64,000 nt of DNA, from NCBI RefSeq assembly GCF_002895485.1, contig NZ_AZRK01000002.1:62001-126000 (forward strand), written 5' to 3'. The notes beneath the pieces are model-generated. The model had not been told where the DNA came from. It did not search any database and worked only from the letters and a program-made list of their open reading frames with translations. A program made the translations under genes and the position numbers. The stretch is from Petrotoga sp. 9PWA.NaAc.5.4 (GTDB lineage Bacteria; Thermotogota; Thermotogae; Petrotogales; Petrotogaceae). This document shows positions 55,218 through 63,849 of this stretch, one piece after another. The first letter of the stretch is position 1. The number at the start of each line of letters is the position of its first letter.

Positions 55218-55392
55218 TCCACTCTTTTCGTTTATTCTATTTTTGGTACTTCATAGTATAAGTTCAAACAGAATTTTTTTGCAAATTTTTCTTTCTTTTG
55301 GTTTAGTTTGCTCTTTTCTTTACGGATTAATATTTTATCACATTCCGTTAAGTCATTGCCAAAATTTCTGAAGATTTATAGATAATAAATAA

Positions 55393-57507
55393 TCATCTTA
55401 AAATTCTTAAAGAGTTAAAAATAGTTAGTAGAGTAACACCCACATCAGCAAATACCGCTCCCCACATGTTTGTTAGTCCTAAAGCCCCTAAAATAAGGAA
55501 CAAAAACTTTATTGTTAAAATAAAAGATAAATTTTGCCAAGAGATTCTTGCAGTTTTTTTTGAAACATTTATTAAATCTATTAATTTTGAAAGATCATCG
55601 TCCATTATTACAATATCTGAGGCTTCTATTGCGGCGTCAGATCCCAAGCCTCCCATTGCTATTCCTACATCAGCCCTTGCTAATACGGGTGCATCATTTA
55701 TTCCATCTCCAATAAAGGCAACTGAGGGTTTTTCTTTCAAATATTTTTCTAATAGTTTTACTTTATCTTCTGGAAGGAGTTTAGCATAATATTCGTCTAT
55801 TTCAAGGTTTAAAGCGATGTTCCTACCAATTTTTTCATTATCTCCTGTTAATAGGACAGTCTTTTTTATTCCCAATTTTTTTAATTCTTTAATTGTTTCC
55901 TTTGCCATAGGTTTAATTTTATCTGATATTTTTATATATCCTGCTAGATTTTTATTAATGGCTATATATACTATAGTCTCGTAACTATCAAAAGAAGGAA
56001 CTTCAATTCCGTATTTTTCTAATAATTCTTTGTTTCCAATTAATATATCATCATTGTTTATTTTTGATATAACACCTTTCCCTGCTATTTCCTCATGTTC
56101 TTTTATAAGATTTTCATCAATTTCATGATGAAAATATTCCTTAATGGACTTTGCAATAGGATGATTAGAATGACTTTCGGCATAGGCTGCTATTTTTAAT
56201 AAAGCTTCTTCATTTAAACCATTTAAAGGTTTAATCTCGGATACTTCAAATAGTCCTTTTGTTAATGTCCCTGTTTTATCAAAGATTATAGTGTCCACAT
56301 TTTTTAAAGTTTCAAGGTAGTTTCCTCCTTTAACAAGAACGCCTTTCTTGGAAAGTTTACCAATTCCTGCGAAATAGATCAAAGGAATAGAAATAACCAA
56401 TGCACATGGACAAGATATTACAAGAAAAATCAAGGCTCTATACAACCACTGACTAAAAGCTCCTCCAACTATTAAAGGGGGTATAAAGGCTAAAGCAATA
56501 GCTGAAAATACAATGACAGGTGTATAATATTTAGCAAATTTTGTGATGAATTTTTCTGTTTTAGCCTTTTTATTTGAAGCGTTTTCTACTATATCTAAAA
56601 TTTTAGAGAATGTTGACTCACTGTATTCATTTTGAACTCTTATTGTAATAGTGCCGTTGAGATTTATAAAACCACTCAAAACTTCATCATTTTCTTTAAC
56701 TCTTTTTGGAACAGATTCTCCAGTCAAAGCAGATGTGTCTACAGTAGATATGCCTTTTACAACGATTCCATCAAGAGGGACTTTTTCTCCCGGATTAATT
56801 AAAAGGAGATGCCCTACTTTCACTTCTTCCGGAGATACTTTTAATACTTTATCTCCTTTCAAAAGATTGGCATAAGTTGGTCTCATATTTAATAAAGATT
56901 TTATGGATTTTCTTGAATTATCAACAGCTTTATCTTGAAGAAAATCACCAAATTCATAAAATAGCATAACTCCCACTGCTTCTGGGAATTCTCCTATGGT
57001 GAAAGCACCTATTGTTGCTATACTCATTAAAAAGGTTTCATCAAAAATCGTACCATTTAAAATGTTCTTAAAAGAACGAAATAAAACTTTCCAACCAGAA
57101 ACTAAGTAAGATACAATAAACAAAGATAGTTTCAAAGCAAAAGGTTCTTTAATCAGTAAAGCTAAGATAAAGAACGTTAAACTGAAAAGTAGTCTTCTTA
57201 TTTCAGCTTTATCAACTTCATCTTCATCTTCATATTCCTTTGAGGCATTATTTTTTTGTTCAATTTCGTTTTGAGATTTATTTTTTGGTATATTTTTATC
57301 GTAAATTTTTACATCTGGTTCAACTTTTTTTACTATTTTTTCTATTTCTTCGGGTTTTATTTCGCTACTTATTTTAAGTGTCAATGTTTTATTAACAAAA
57401 TTTATGTTCGCTTCGTTAACACCTTCTAATTTTTTAACGTTTTCTTCTATTTTTGTCGCACAATTAGCACAATTTAAGCCTTCAAGTAAAAACTCTTTCT
57501 TTTCCAT
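55393..57507 (-). CDS. Heavy-metal P1B-type ATPase (Cd/Zn/Co type)
   Basis: 704 residues. N-terminal heavy-metal-associated domain with CANC (13-16), then a hydrophilic linker rich in Asn, Lys and Glu. The membrane ion site is CPC (SCPCALVISIP), the phosphorylation site DKTGTLTKG, and the hinge GDGINDAPVLARAD. Ion-site and regulator types (CadC-like, next gene) point to cadmium, zinc or lead export. ATG behind GGAGG. Confidence 0.93.
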   Translation of the reverse strand: MEKKEFLLEGLNCANCATKIEENVKKLEGVNEANINFVNKTLTLKISSEIKPEEIEKIVKKVEPDVKIYDKNIPKNKSQNEIEQKNNASKEYEDEDEVDKAEIRRLLFSLTFFILALLIKEPFALKLSLFIVSYLVSGWKVLFRSFKNILNGTIFDETFLMSIATIGAFTIGEFPEAVGVMLFYEFGDFLQDKAVDNSRKSIKSLLNMRPTYANLLKGDKVLKVSPEEVKVGHLLLINPGEKVPLDGIVVKGISTVDTSALTGESVPKRVKENDEVLSGFINLNGTITIRVQNEYSESTFSKILDIVENASNKKAKTEKFITKFAKYYTPVIVFSAIALAFIPPLIVGGAFSQWLYRALIFLVISCPCALVISIPLIYFAGIGKLSKKGVLVKGGNYLETLKNVDTIIFDKTGTLTKGLFEVSEIKPLNGLNEEALLKIAAYAESHSNHPIAKSIKEYFHHEIDENLIKEHEEIAGKGVISKINNDDILIGNKELLEKYGIEVPSFDSYETIVYIAINKNLAGYIKISDKIKPMAKETIKELKKLGIKKTVLLTGDNEKIGRNIALNLEIDEYYAKLLPEDKVKLLEKYLKEKPSVAFIGDGINDAPVLARADVGIAMGGLGSDAAIEASDIVIMDDDLSKLIDLINVSKKTARISWQNLSFILTIKFLFLILGALGLTNMWGAVFADVGVTLLTIFNSLRILR

Positions 57508-57536
57508 GAGTTTCCTCCTTCTTATAAACTTTTCCC

Positions 57537-57720
57537 ACTTTAGAAATTATGAAACTTATATTCTATAAATATTTTGATGTTTAATTTTTTCAAAAGTATC
57601 TCCTCAGTTCTAATCCTTATTAATTCCTAATTTTTTTAACTTTTTCGTTACGTGTAGCGAGAAAGAGGGGGAGGGCTTCGCCCTGGACCCATTTTAAATT
57701 CAAAACCTTAGTTTAATCGC
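57537..57720 (-). repeat. Repeat-family element between repressor and pump genes
   Basis: Left end ACTTTAGAAAT (57537-57547); core GGGCTTCGCCC and the hairpin TTCGTTACGTGTAGCGAG are well kept. The right end is not clear. Orientation as the genes. It separates the metal-pump gene from the operator site at 57734. Confidence 0.8.
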
Positions 57721-57733
57721 TATAAATACAAAA

Positions 57734-57763
57734 TATATGAACAATTATTCAACTGTTCATATA
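57734..57763 (-). promoter_or_regulatory. CadC/ArsR-type operator, copy 1
   Basis: Perfect inverted repeat TATATGAACA (57734-57743) / TGTTCATATA (57754-57763). Its left part read on the minus strand, TTGAATAATTGTTCATATA, is identical to the operator at 58180-58203, which lies in the opposite direction. It lies 14 bp beyond the repressor stop, upstream of the pump gene. Confidence 0.75.
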
Positions 57764-57777
57764 AAATAAAAAATAAA

Positions 57778-58158
57778 TTAGCTTTCTCTAATATGTGAAA
57801 ATCCTACATCAAGGATTTCTTTTACATGTTCGTCACTCAGAGAATAGTATACGACTTTTCCCTCTTTTCTAAACTTAACTAATTTAGCTTGTCTTAAAAT
57901 TCTTAATTGATGAGAAATTGCAGAGGGAGTTTTATCAAGAACATTTGAAATATCACAAACACACATCTCATTGGCAATAAATAAAGCATATAGTATTTTT
58001 ATTCGGGTTTGATCCCCCATTATTTTAAAAAATTCTGATAGCATGTTCAAAGCTTCTTCGTTTGGTGTATTTTCTTTAACCTTTTTTATAACATCTTCAT
58101 GTATTTCAAGAGTTTGACAAACATCTAATTTTTTTTCTTTTTTTATATTTTTAACCAT
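57778..58158 (-). CDS. ArsR/SmtB-family metal-responsive repressor (CadC-like)
   Basis: 126 residues from ATG 58158. Winged-helix repressor with the metal-site motif EMCVCDISNVLD in the alpha-3 region and an N-terminal cysteine (DVCQTLEIHED), the pair that binds cadmium, lead or zinc in CadC. The recognition helix is TPSAISHQLRILRQA. It should leave its DNA sites when metal binds and so release the pump gene downstream. Confidence 0.93.
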   Translation of the reverse strand: MVKNIKKEKKLDVCQTLEIHEDVIKKVKENTPNEEALNMLSEFFKIMGDQTRIKILYALFIANEMCVCDISNVLDKTPSAISHQLRILRQAKLVKFRKEGKVVYYSLSDEHVKEILDVGFSHIRES

Positions 58159-58179
58159 TTTAATCACCAACACAATATA

Positions 58180-58232
58180 ATATTTGAATAATTGTTCATA
58201 TATATTATAACATTTTTAAAGATTTAAATCAA
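58180..58232 (-). promoter_or_regulatory. Repressor-gene promoter with CadC/ArsR operator, copy 2
   Basis: On the minus strand TTGATT (58227-58232), a 17-bp spacer, TATAAT (58204-58209). The dyad ATATTTGAATAATTGTTCATATAT (58180-58203, given here only as a landmark of the site) covers the transcription start. It shares TTGAATAATTGTTCATATA with the other operator. This is the standard layout for autoregulation. Confidence 0.8.
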
Positions 58233-58240
58233 ATATATAG

Positions 58241-58406
58241 ACTTTAGAAATGATAACTTTTTAAAGATGAACTTTTGAATTTAAAATGGTTTGTGACGGA
58301 ATACTCTCGATTCTTCTTTACACCTGCAAGTTCGAATCACTATGAGGTATTTTTGAAAAAGCAAAATCCAAAACGTTTATAAAAGCAAGTTTGAAATTTC
58401 TAAAGT
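58241..58406 (+). repeat. Repeat-family element, 166 bp, diverged core
   Basis: Perfect 11-bp inverted ends, ACTTTAGAAAT (58241-58251) and ATTTCTAAAGT (58396-58406), followed by GAGTA. The left arm is conserved, while the GGGC core and hairpin have decayed. It lies between divergent promoters. Confidence 0.8.
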
Positions 58407-58482
58407 GAGTATAAATCAAATAAAATATAAAGTTTAATTAATACTTTTTCTTGTCAACTAATTAAAAATTTTTCTTTTTATA

Positions 58483-58491
58483 TGGTATAAT
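58483..58491 (+). promoter_or_regulatory. Extended -10 promoter of the alcohol dehydrogenase
   Basis: TGG followed by TATAAT (58486-58491) is an extended -10. No convincing -35 at 16-18 bp. The ATG is 61 bp further on. Confidence 0.45.
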
Positions 58492-58552
58492 TTTCATGAA
58501 TACTCCCCTATAGTAAATAAGCGTAAAAAATATGACGAAGGAGGTCGTTAAT

Positions 58553-59719
58553 ATGTTAGATTTTGAATTTGTAAGTCCTACAAAGATAATTTTTGGGAAA
58601 AACTCCGAATTAAAGGTTGGTGAATTAGTTAAGAAATATTCTAATAAGGTTTTGTTTCATTACGGTCAAGAAAGTATCAAAAAAATAGGCTTGTACGATA
58701 AAGTTGTTGATTCTTTGAAAAAGGCTGATGTTGAATTTGTTGAACTTGGTGGTGTTCAACCAAATCCGAGACTAAGTTTAGTCAGAAAAGGTATAGATAT
58801 ATGTAAGAAGGAAAATATTAATTTTATTCTTGCTGTTGGGGGAGGAAGTGTAATAGATTCTGCAAAAGCTATAGCTGCTGGGGTCAAATATAAAGGTGAT
58901 GTTTGGGAATTGTATGAAGGAAAAGGAACGTTGGAAGAAGCACTCCCTGTTGGAGTTATTTTGACAATACCAGCTGCAGGCAGCGAAGCAAGCATGGGTT
59001 CGGTTATAACAAATGAGGATGGATGGTATAAAAAGGCCATAAATTATGACATATTAAGACCTGTATTTGCTATAATGAATCCAGAATTGACATATACTCT
59101 GCCCCCTTTTCAAACGGCTGTTGGTGCAGTGGATATGTTAACTCATGTTATGGAACGTTACTTTACTAATACAAAGAATGTTGAATTAACTGATAGATTA
59201 AGTGAAGCAACTATGAAAACAATAATAAAGTATGCACCTTTAGCTATAAAAGATCCATATAATTATGAGGTAAGAGCCCAGATTATGTGGTCAGGTACAG
59301 TTGCTCATAATGGACTTTTGGGAACAGGTAGAGAAGAGGATTGGGCAACACATGATATAGAGCATGAAGTTAGTGGTTTATACGATGTAGCTCATGGAGC
59401 TGGACTTGCTGTGTTGTTTCCAGCTTGGATGAAATATGTATATAGGCATGATATAGATAGATTCGCTCAATATGCCAACAGGGTTTGGAACGTTGAGCCA
59501 GATTTTTTCAATCTTGAGAAAACAGCTCTTGAAGGCATAAAAAGATTAGAGAAGTTTTATAGCGAAGAGTTAAACTTACCTATAACTTTAAGTGGCTTAA
59601 AAGTACCAGATGACAGGTTTGAAGAAATGGCACAAAGAGCAACAGAAAAGGGGCCTTTAGGAAATTTTGTGAAACTCTATAAAGAAGATGTTTTAAATAT
59701 ATTGAAATTAGCAAAGTAA
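58553..59719 (+). CDS. Iron-containing alcohol dehydrogenase (butanol dehydrogenase type)
   Basis: 388 residues from ATG 58553, behind AAGGAGG. Family III alcohol dehydrogenase: FGKNSELKVG, NAD(P) motif VGGGSVIDSAKAIA, and the metal-binding region with Asp and His residues (VDMLTHVMERYF, HDIEHEVSGLYDVAHGAGLAVLFPAW). Close to the BdhA/YqhD branch that reduces aldehydes with NADPH. It has its own promoter and terminator, so it is monocistronic, and probably disposes of fermentation reducing power. Confidence 0.93.
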   Translation: MLDFEFVSPTKIIFGKNSELKVGELVKKYSNKVLFHYGQESIKKIGLYDKVVDSLKKADVEFVELGGVQPNPRLSLVRKGIDICKKENINFILAVGGGSVIDSAKAIAAGVKYKGDVWELYEGKGTLEEALPVGVILTIPAAGSEASMGSVITNEDGWYKKAINYDILRPVFAIMNPELTYTLPPFQTAVGAVDMLTHVMERYFTNTKNVELTDRLSEATMKTIIKYAPLAIKDPYNYEVRAQIMWSGTVAHNGLLGTGREEDWATHDIEHEVSGLYDVAHGAGLAVLFPAWMKYVYRHDIDRFAQYANRVWNVEPDFFNLEKTALEGIKRLEKFYSEELNLPITLSGLKVPDDRFEEMAQRATEKGPLGNFVKLYKEDVLNILKLAK

Positions 59720-59722
59720 AAA

Positions 59723-59756
59723 CCAAAAACACCCTATAAGGGTGTTTTTGGAGGTT
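59723..59756 (+). terminator. Terminator after the alcohol dehydrogenase
   Basis: Stem CCAAAAACACCCT / AGGGTGTTTTTGG with loop ATA, then AGGTTTTTT. It also serves as a barrier between the convergent dehydrogenase and lipoprotein genes. Confidence 0.88.
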
Positions 59757-59774
59757 TTTTCGTTCCCTAAAATG

Positions 59775-60560
59775 TTATAAAGTCGGTGCATTTTCTTGAA
59801 TTACGTTTCTATCAACAATTTGTCCGTTTGCAGTTATATCAAATACATACCAGTAAAGTCCCGTGCCAGAACTCGGAACATTATATGTTTTAACTAATCC
59901 ATTTTGATTATAAATACTTACTACAGCTGAAGATGTATTAAGTTGCCCCGTACCCGCATAATGGTGTACATAATATTTGTAAGGTTGATTCAATCTTCTA
60001 TATATGGTTACTGTTTCAGGACCAAAGCTTGTAGTATCATCTATATCAAGATATGCATATGGATACTGGTCTGAATTATTTGTTCCTCGGTTGTTATAAT
60101 AGATATGATACCCTTGACTTGCATTTGAGTCAGAAGTTGGAACAAGCAAATGACTGTCTAAATCACGAGGATCTTGACCCCAAGTTAATACGATTCTAAA
60201 CGTCTCATTTGCACTAAGCGCTGGTGAAAGAGCAAAATTAACAACCTTTTGTTCGTTTTCTGCTAAACTTAATGGATAAGATAATGCTATATAACCACTT
60301 TTAGAAGCTTGGATAGTAGTATTTGATGTGGGTACTTTATTGAGAGTATACTTTCCATCTGCACCTGTTGTTGCTGAAATATCTCCAGACTTCACAGTTG
60401 CACCATTAATAGGCTGACCGTTTGTTGCATCTGTAACTATACCAGTAACAGTTCCTGTTGTTCCTCCAAATAATCCTCCAAAATCTAACAAAGAACATCC
60501 ACTCAAAATAAAAATGACGCAGGTAAACAATAAAGTAAAATAGATAAACCTCTTTTTCAT
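59775..60560 (-). CDS. Lipoprotein with a carboxypeptidase-regulatory-like domain
   Basis: 261 residues from ATG 60560 behind AGGGGTGG. Signal peptide with lipobox LSGC (Cys22), so membrane-anchored. A Gly-rich linker is followed by a CarboxypepD_reg-like beta domain (GIVTDATNGQPINGATVKSG, GADGKYTLNKVP). The second half (FRIVLTWGQDPRDLDSHL, then YYNRGTNNSDQY and a beta-rich tail) looks like an extracellular domain of unknown ligand. The TWGxDPRDLDSHL motif occurs in secreted proteins with several such repeats. Probably a cell-surface or periplasmic binding or structural protein. The upstream inverted repeat probably regulates it. Confidence 0.82.
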   Translation of the reverse strand: MKKRFIYFTLLFTCVIFILSGCSLLDFGGLFGGTTGTVTGIVTDATNGQPINGATVKSGDISATTGADGKYTLNKVPTSNTTIQASKSGYIALSYPLSLAENEQKVVNFALSPALSANETFRIVLTWGQDPRDLDSHLLVPTSDSNASQGYHIYYNNRGTNNSDQYPYAYLDIDDTTSFGPETVTIYRRLNQPYKYYVHHYAGTGQLNTSSAVVSIYNQNGLVKTYNVPSSGTGLYWYVFDITANGQIVDRNVIQENAPTL

Positions 60561-60568
60561 AATAACCA

Positions 60569-60605
60569 CCCCTTTATATAAATTTATTTTCATTATATAA
60601 AGGGG
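60569..60605 (-). promoter_or_regulatory. 13-bp perfect inverted repeat over -10 and ribosome binding site of the lipoprotein gene
   Basis: CCCCTTTATATAA (60569-60581) and TTATATAAAGGGG (60593-60605) with 11 bp between. On the minus strand the far arm contains a TATAAT and the near arm contains AAAGGGG, part of the ribosome binding site. It could be a protein operator, or an mRNA hairpin hiding the ribosome site if transcription starts upstream. Confidence 0.6.
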
Positions 60606-60644
60606 ATCTAAAAAAAATCTAAAACTAAAAATTTTATTAGAAAT

Positions 60645-63600
60645 TTATATTTGAAATTCACTTATAAAATTCAAAATTTCTTTTGAAGGGAACTCCATTC
60701 CTAAATCTTTTGAATATAGTTCTTTTACATAGTTATAATAATTTACAGCCCGTTTAACATCTCTTTCAATAAGTAATAGTTTAATATATTCTGTATTCAT
60801 TTCATATGAATAAGGATCAATGTTTAGATATTCTTCTAAAAATATACGAGATTTTTCTATATCGCTTCCTTTTTCGATAGTATATAATTTTGATAATATT
60901 TGTAGATAGATTTCTTGAGCATGATTAATTTTTGATATTGCCCAATCGTCATAAATATTAGAAGGTAAAAGACCGACATTATATAAGTTTTTAGCTAATA
61001 TATATTTTTCTTTTGCTTTAAGATACAGTTTATTATTGAATAATTTTGTAGCTTCTTTAAAAGAATTTAGGAACTCTTCGTAATCTAAATAATAAGGGGT
61101 TTGATTATTAAATTTATAGTTTTTATTTTGAGAAATAATGAGTTCTTCTTCTAATCCTATTTCTTTTAATTTTTTCCTAATGTCGTGAAGAGCAACATAT
61201 AACGTTTGACGTGCTTTATCGAAAGGTAAATCTTTCCAGAAGTATTCTATTATCATATCTTGAGAAAGCCATTTGTCAAAATTCAAGACAATAAATTTAA
61301 AGAGATCAAGAGCTTTCTTGTTTTTTATATCTTTTATACTCAACAAGTTATTACCGAAGACTAATTTGAACTCTCCAAAAAGATATACTTTCGGAAAATA
61401 CGAATATTTTTCTTTTTCTGAGAAGGTTCCAATAAAACTATCTGAATTAATAATTTTTTTAGTTTCTTCTTTGATACTATCCATTTCTATTTTTTCATCT
61501 AAAATTTTGTGAACATATTTTGAAAGATAAGGATTTTTGTCAAATATAAAATAGTAGTCATTGTTTTTAATAAGTTCTAAGAAAAGGTTTTGTTCTTCTT
61601 CTACCATTAAAAATCTTAGAAAATAACTTAAAGCTATCTTATAGAATAAAGCTTCTGCTAATATTAATTTTGTTTGCCCTTCGGAAGATGTTTTAATAAT
61701 TTTATCAATTATCGGCAGAGCGCTTTCATATTTCTCGCTAAAAAGCAGTATATTAACTTTTTGTAGTTCAAAATCCAGTATTTGGTATTTGTTAAAGAAA
61801 GTGCTGCCAATTTTTATTGCTTTATCGATGGTCGATAGAGATTCTTCACTTTTACCCACTTTAAATAAGTAATCTGCCAGTACTGAAAGATAATTTGACA
61901 TTAAGAATTTTGATCGATAAGAGAAACTTTCAGCTTCTTTTAAATGCTTATCTGCTTCTTTTAAACTACCGCTTCTAAGATCTATCTTTGCTTGTAATAT
62001 ATTTTCTATAGGTAAATAAGCAATATTTTGGGTTTTTAAATAAATTTCCTTAAAGAAATTGAGCATTTGTTGAGCTTTAGATTTATTATTAATTTCCAAA
62101 TAAAAATCTGTAAGGTTAGCATACAATAAGGCTTTTCCATAAATATCTTCTGTATTTTTAAAAATTTCAAGTGAAGTATTGTAACTTTCTTCAGCTTTTT
62201 TAAGATCTCCTTTAACCAGGTAAACATTATAAGCTAAATTATTTAAAATCCAAGGTTTCATATCGGTATTTTTATATTTTTCGCATAATAATAGTGCCTC
62301 GTTTAAATATTTTTCACTATCATCTAAATTAGATAAATAAGATAAGCTTGTCCCCAATAGATTATACAAAGGTATTTTATAATTCTCATTTTCCTGGCGG
62401 ATTTTTTTCAGTAATTCCATACACAAATCTCGAACTTTTTCATATTCTTCCTTATGCCAATAAATACCTATTATTTGAATTTCGATATCAATTAGAGAGA
62501 AGTTTTTTTCATTAATCTTGTCAAAATTTTGTTTTGCAATAATGTAATCATTAAGTGCTTCATCAAATTTAGAGTATTTCTCTTTTACAAGTCCTCTATA
62601 ATAATGTAAAATATAATATTTATCAAAAGTTGATTGTGGGAGTGAATCCAACCAACTTTCAATAAATGGAAAATCTTTTATTAACTCTTCTGAATGCTGC
62701 ATAAAAAAAATTATAGTTTCTTCTATATTTCCTAACTGCATTATACAGTAAAATTGTTCTATAAAATTATTTTCTTTTCTATAAATATTTTGGAGTTCCT
62801 CATATATTTTTTCCTTTTCCGAATCTTGCATTTTACTTCTTAGATAGTTTTTTATAATTTCAGGAATATAATAATTTTGATCATCTAATTTTTCCAAAAA
62901 ATGTAAATCTACCAGTTTTTCTAAATATTCTAAAATTACAATCTCATCTTTGAAGTTAAAATATTTTTTGCAAATGTTTATATCGATGTTATTAAGTAAA
63001 CTTATAAAACATAAAAATTTTAATAAATTTTTATCAAGGGTATTAAATAAAGTATCCAGGTATAAAGTCAAATCATATGTAATTGGTAATTCGTATTTAT
63101 CTAATTTATCCAAAGATAGTTTGTTTTCCGAAATAGCAGCGGAAAAAATCATTATTAAACCTGGCCAACCATCAAATATTGAATATAATTTTAAAAGAGT
63201 CTCTTTATTAATTTTTATTTTTCTCTTATTTAGAAACTCTTCAAATTCTTCAAAAGTAAATTTGAGATCATTTTCTTCAAAAACACAGACATTATCGTTC
63301 ATTTCAAGTTTTAAAAGAGAGATAGGAAGGCTTTCTTTAGAAGAAAAAATAAAGTGTATGTTTTCATTCGAAAAATTAATTAGCAAATTTAAAATGGGCT
63401 TTAGCTCATCAGTTATCTTAATATTTTCAAATCCATCAAAAAAAATATACACATTTCTTTTTATTTTGGAAAAAACACTTAATAACATTCCTACTTTTTC
63501 TTCTTCATTAAAATAATCGTAAGCATAATAATCCCACTTAAATTTAATATCTTCAATTTTAGTTAAACCAAGCATTAAATGATTCAATAACTGATTGAAA

Positions 63601-63815
63601 TCAAAACAATTTTCTGGACAACTTATCCATAACTTATTTTCTTTCAATTTTTCATAATACATACCTAAGGAAATTGTTTTTCCAAAACCAAAAGGTGCTT
63701 TCAAAAGAAGCACTTTTTTTTCTTTATTCTCAAGCATCTCATTTATAAGATTTTCACGATAAACGTAATCAGACTTTATTATTGGTGGTTTTAAAACAAA
63801 ATTCATAATTTCCAT
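60645..63815 (-). CDS. Large MalT/BTAD-type transcriptional regulator
   Basis: 1056 residues, ATG behind GGGTG. N-terminal STAND-type ATPase (Walker A APFGFGKT, 40-47; Walker B NVYIFFDGFENI), helical arm, then TPR-like repeats (about 380-780). A winged-helix OmpR-type DNA-binding domain is at about 809-905 (KVYLFGEFKL, KARQTLYVALHDIRKKL) and a BTAD domain at about 910-1050. This is the SARP/BTAD order but with the ATPase and repeats placed in front. Such proteins sense a ligand and activate nearby operons. The lipoprotein is the next gene downstream, and a PfkB-type kinase lies upstream. Confidence 0.85.
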   Translation of the reverse strand: MEIMNFVLKPPIIKSDYVYRENLINEMLENKEKKVLLLKAPFGFGKTISLGMYYEKLKENKLWISCPENCFDFNQLLNHLMLGLTKIEDIKFKWDYYAYDYFNEEEKVGMLLSVFSKIKRNVYIFFDGFENIKITDELKPILNLLINFSNENIHFIFSSKESLPISLLKLEMNDNVCVFEENDLKFTFEEFEEFLNKRKIKINKETLLKLYSIFDGWPGLIMIFSAAISENKLSLDKLDKYELPITYDLTLYLDTLFNTLDKNLLKFLCFISLLNNIDINICKKYFNFKDEIVILEYLEKLVDLHFLEKLDDQNYYIPEIIKNYLRSKMQDSEKEKIYEELQNIYRKENNFIEQFYCIMQLGNIEETIIFFMQHSEELIKDFPFIESWLDSLPQSTFDKYYILHYYRGLVKEKYSKFDEALNDYIIAKQNFDKINEKNFSLIDIEIQIIGIYWHKEEYEKVRDLCMELLKKIRQENENYKIPLYNLLGTSLSYLSNLDDSEKYLNEALLLCEKYKNTDMKPWILNNLAYNVYLVKGDLKKAEESYNTSLEIFKNTEDIYGKALLYANLTDFYLEINNKSKAQQMLNFFKEIYLKTQNIAYLPIENILQAKIDLRSGSLKEADKHLKEAESFSYRSKFLMSNYLSVLADYLFKVGKSEESLSTIDKAIKIGSTFFNKYQILDFELQKVNILLFSEKYESALPIIDKIIKTSSEGQTKLILAEALFYKIALSYFLRFLMVEEEQNLFLELIKNNDYYFIFDKNPYLSKYVHKILDEKIEMDSIKEETKKIINSDSFIGTFSEKEKYSYFPKVYLFGEFKLVFGNNLLSIKDIKNKKALDLFKFIVLNFDKWLSQDMIIEYFWKDLPFDKARQTLYVALHDIRKKLKEIGLEEELIISQNKNYKFNNQTPYYLDYEEFLNSFKEATKLFNNKLYLKAKEKYILAKNLYNVGLLPSNIYDDWAISKINHAQEIYLQILSKLYTIEKGSDIEKSRIFLEEYLNIDPYSYEMNTEYIKLLLIERDVKRAVNYYNYVKELYSKDLGMEFPSKEILNFISEFQI

Positions 63816-63849
63816 ATTTCGACACCCATTAAATGATTTTAATTTTAAT

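Noticed and set aside
62950-63516. A 188-codon plus-strand frame antisense to the large regulator.
   Set aside because: Shadow of the regulator gene: no ribosome site and no recognisable domain.
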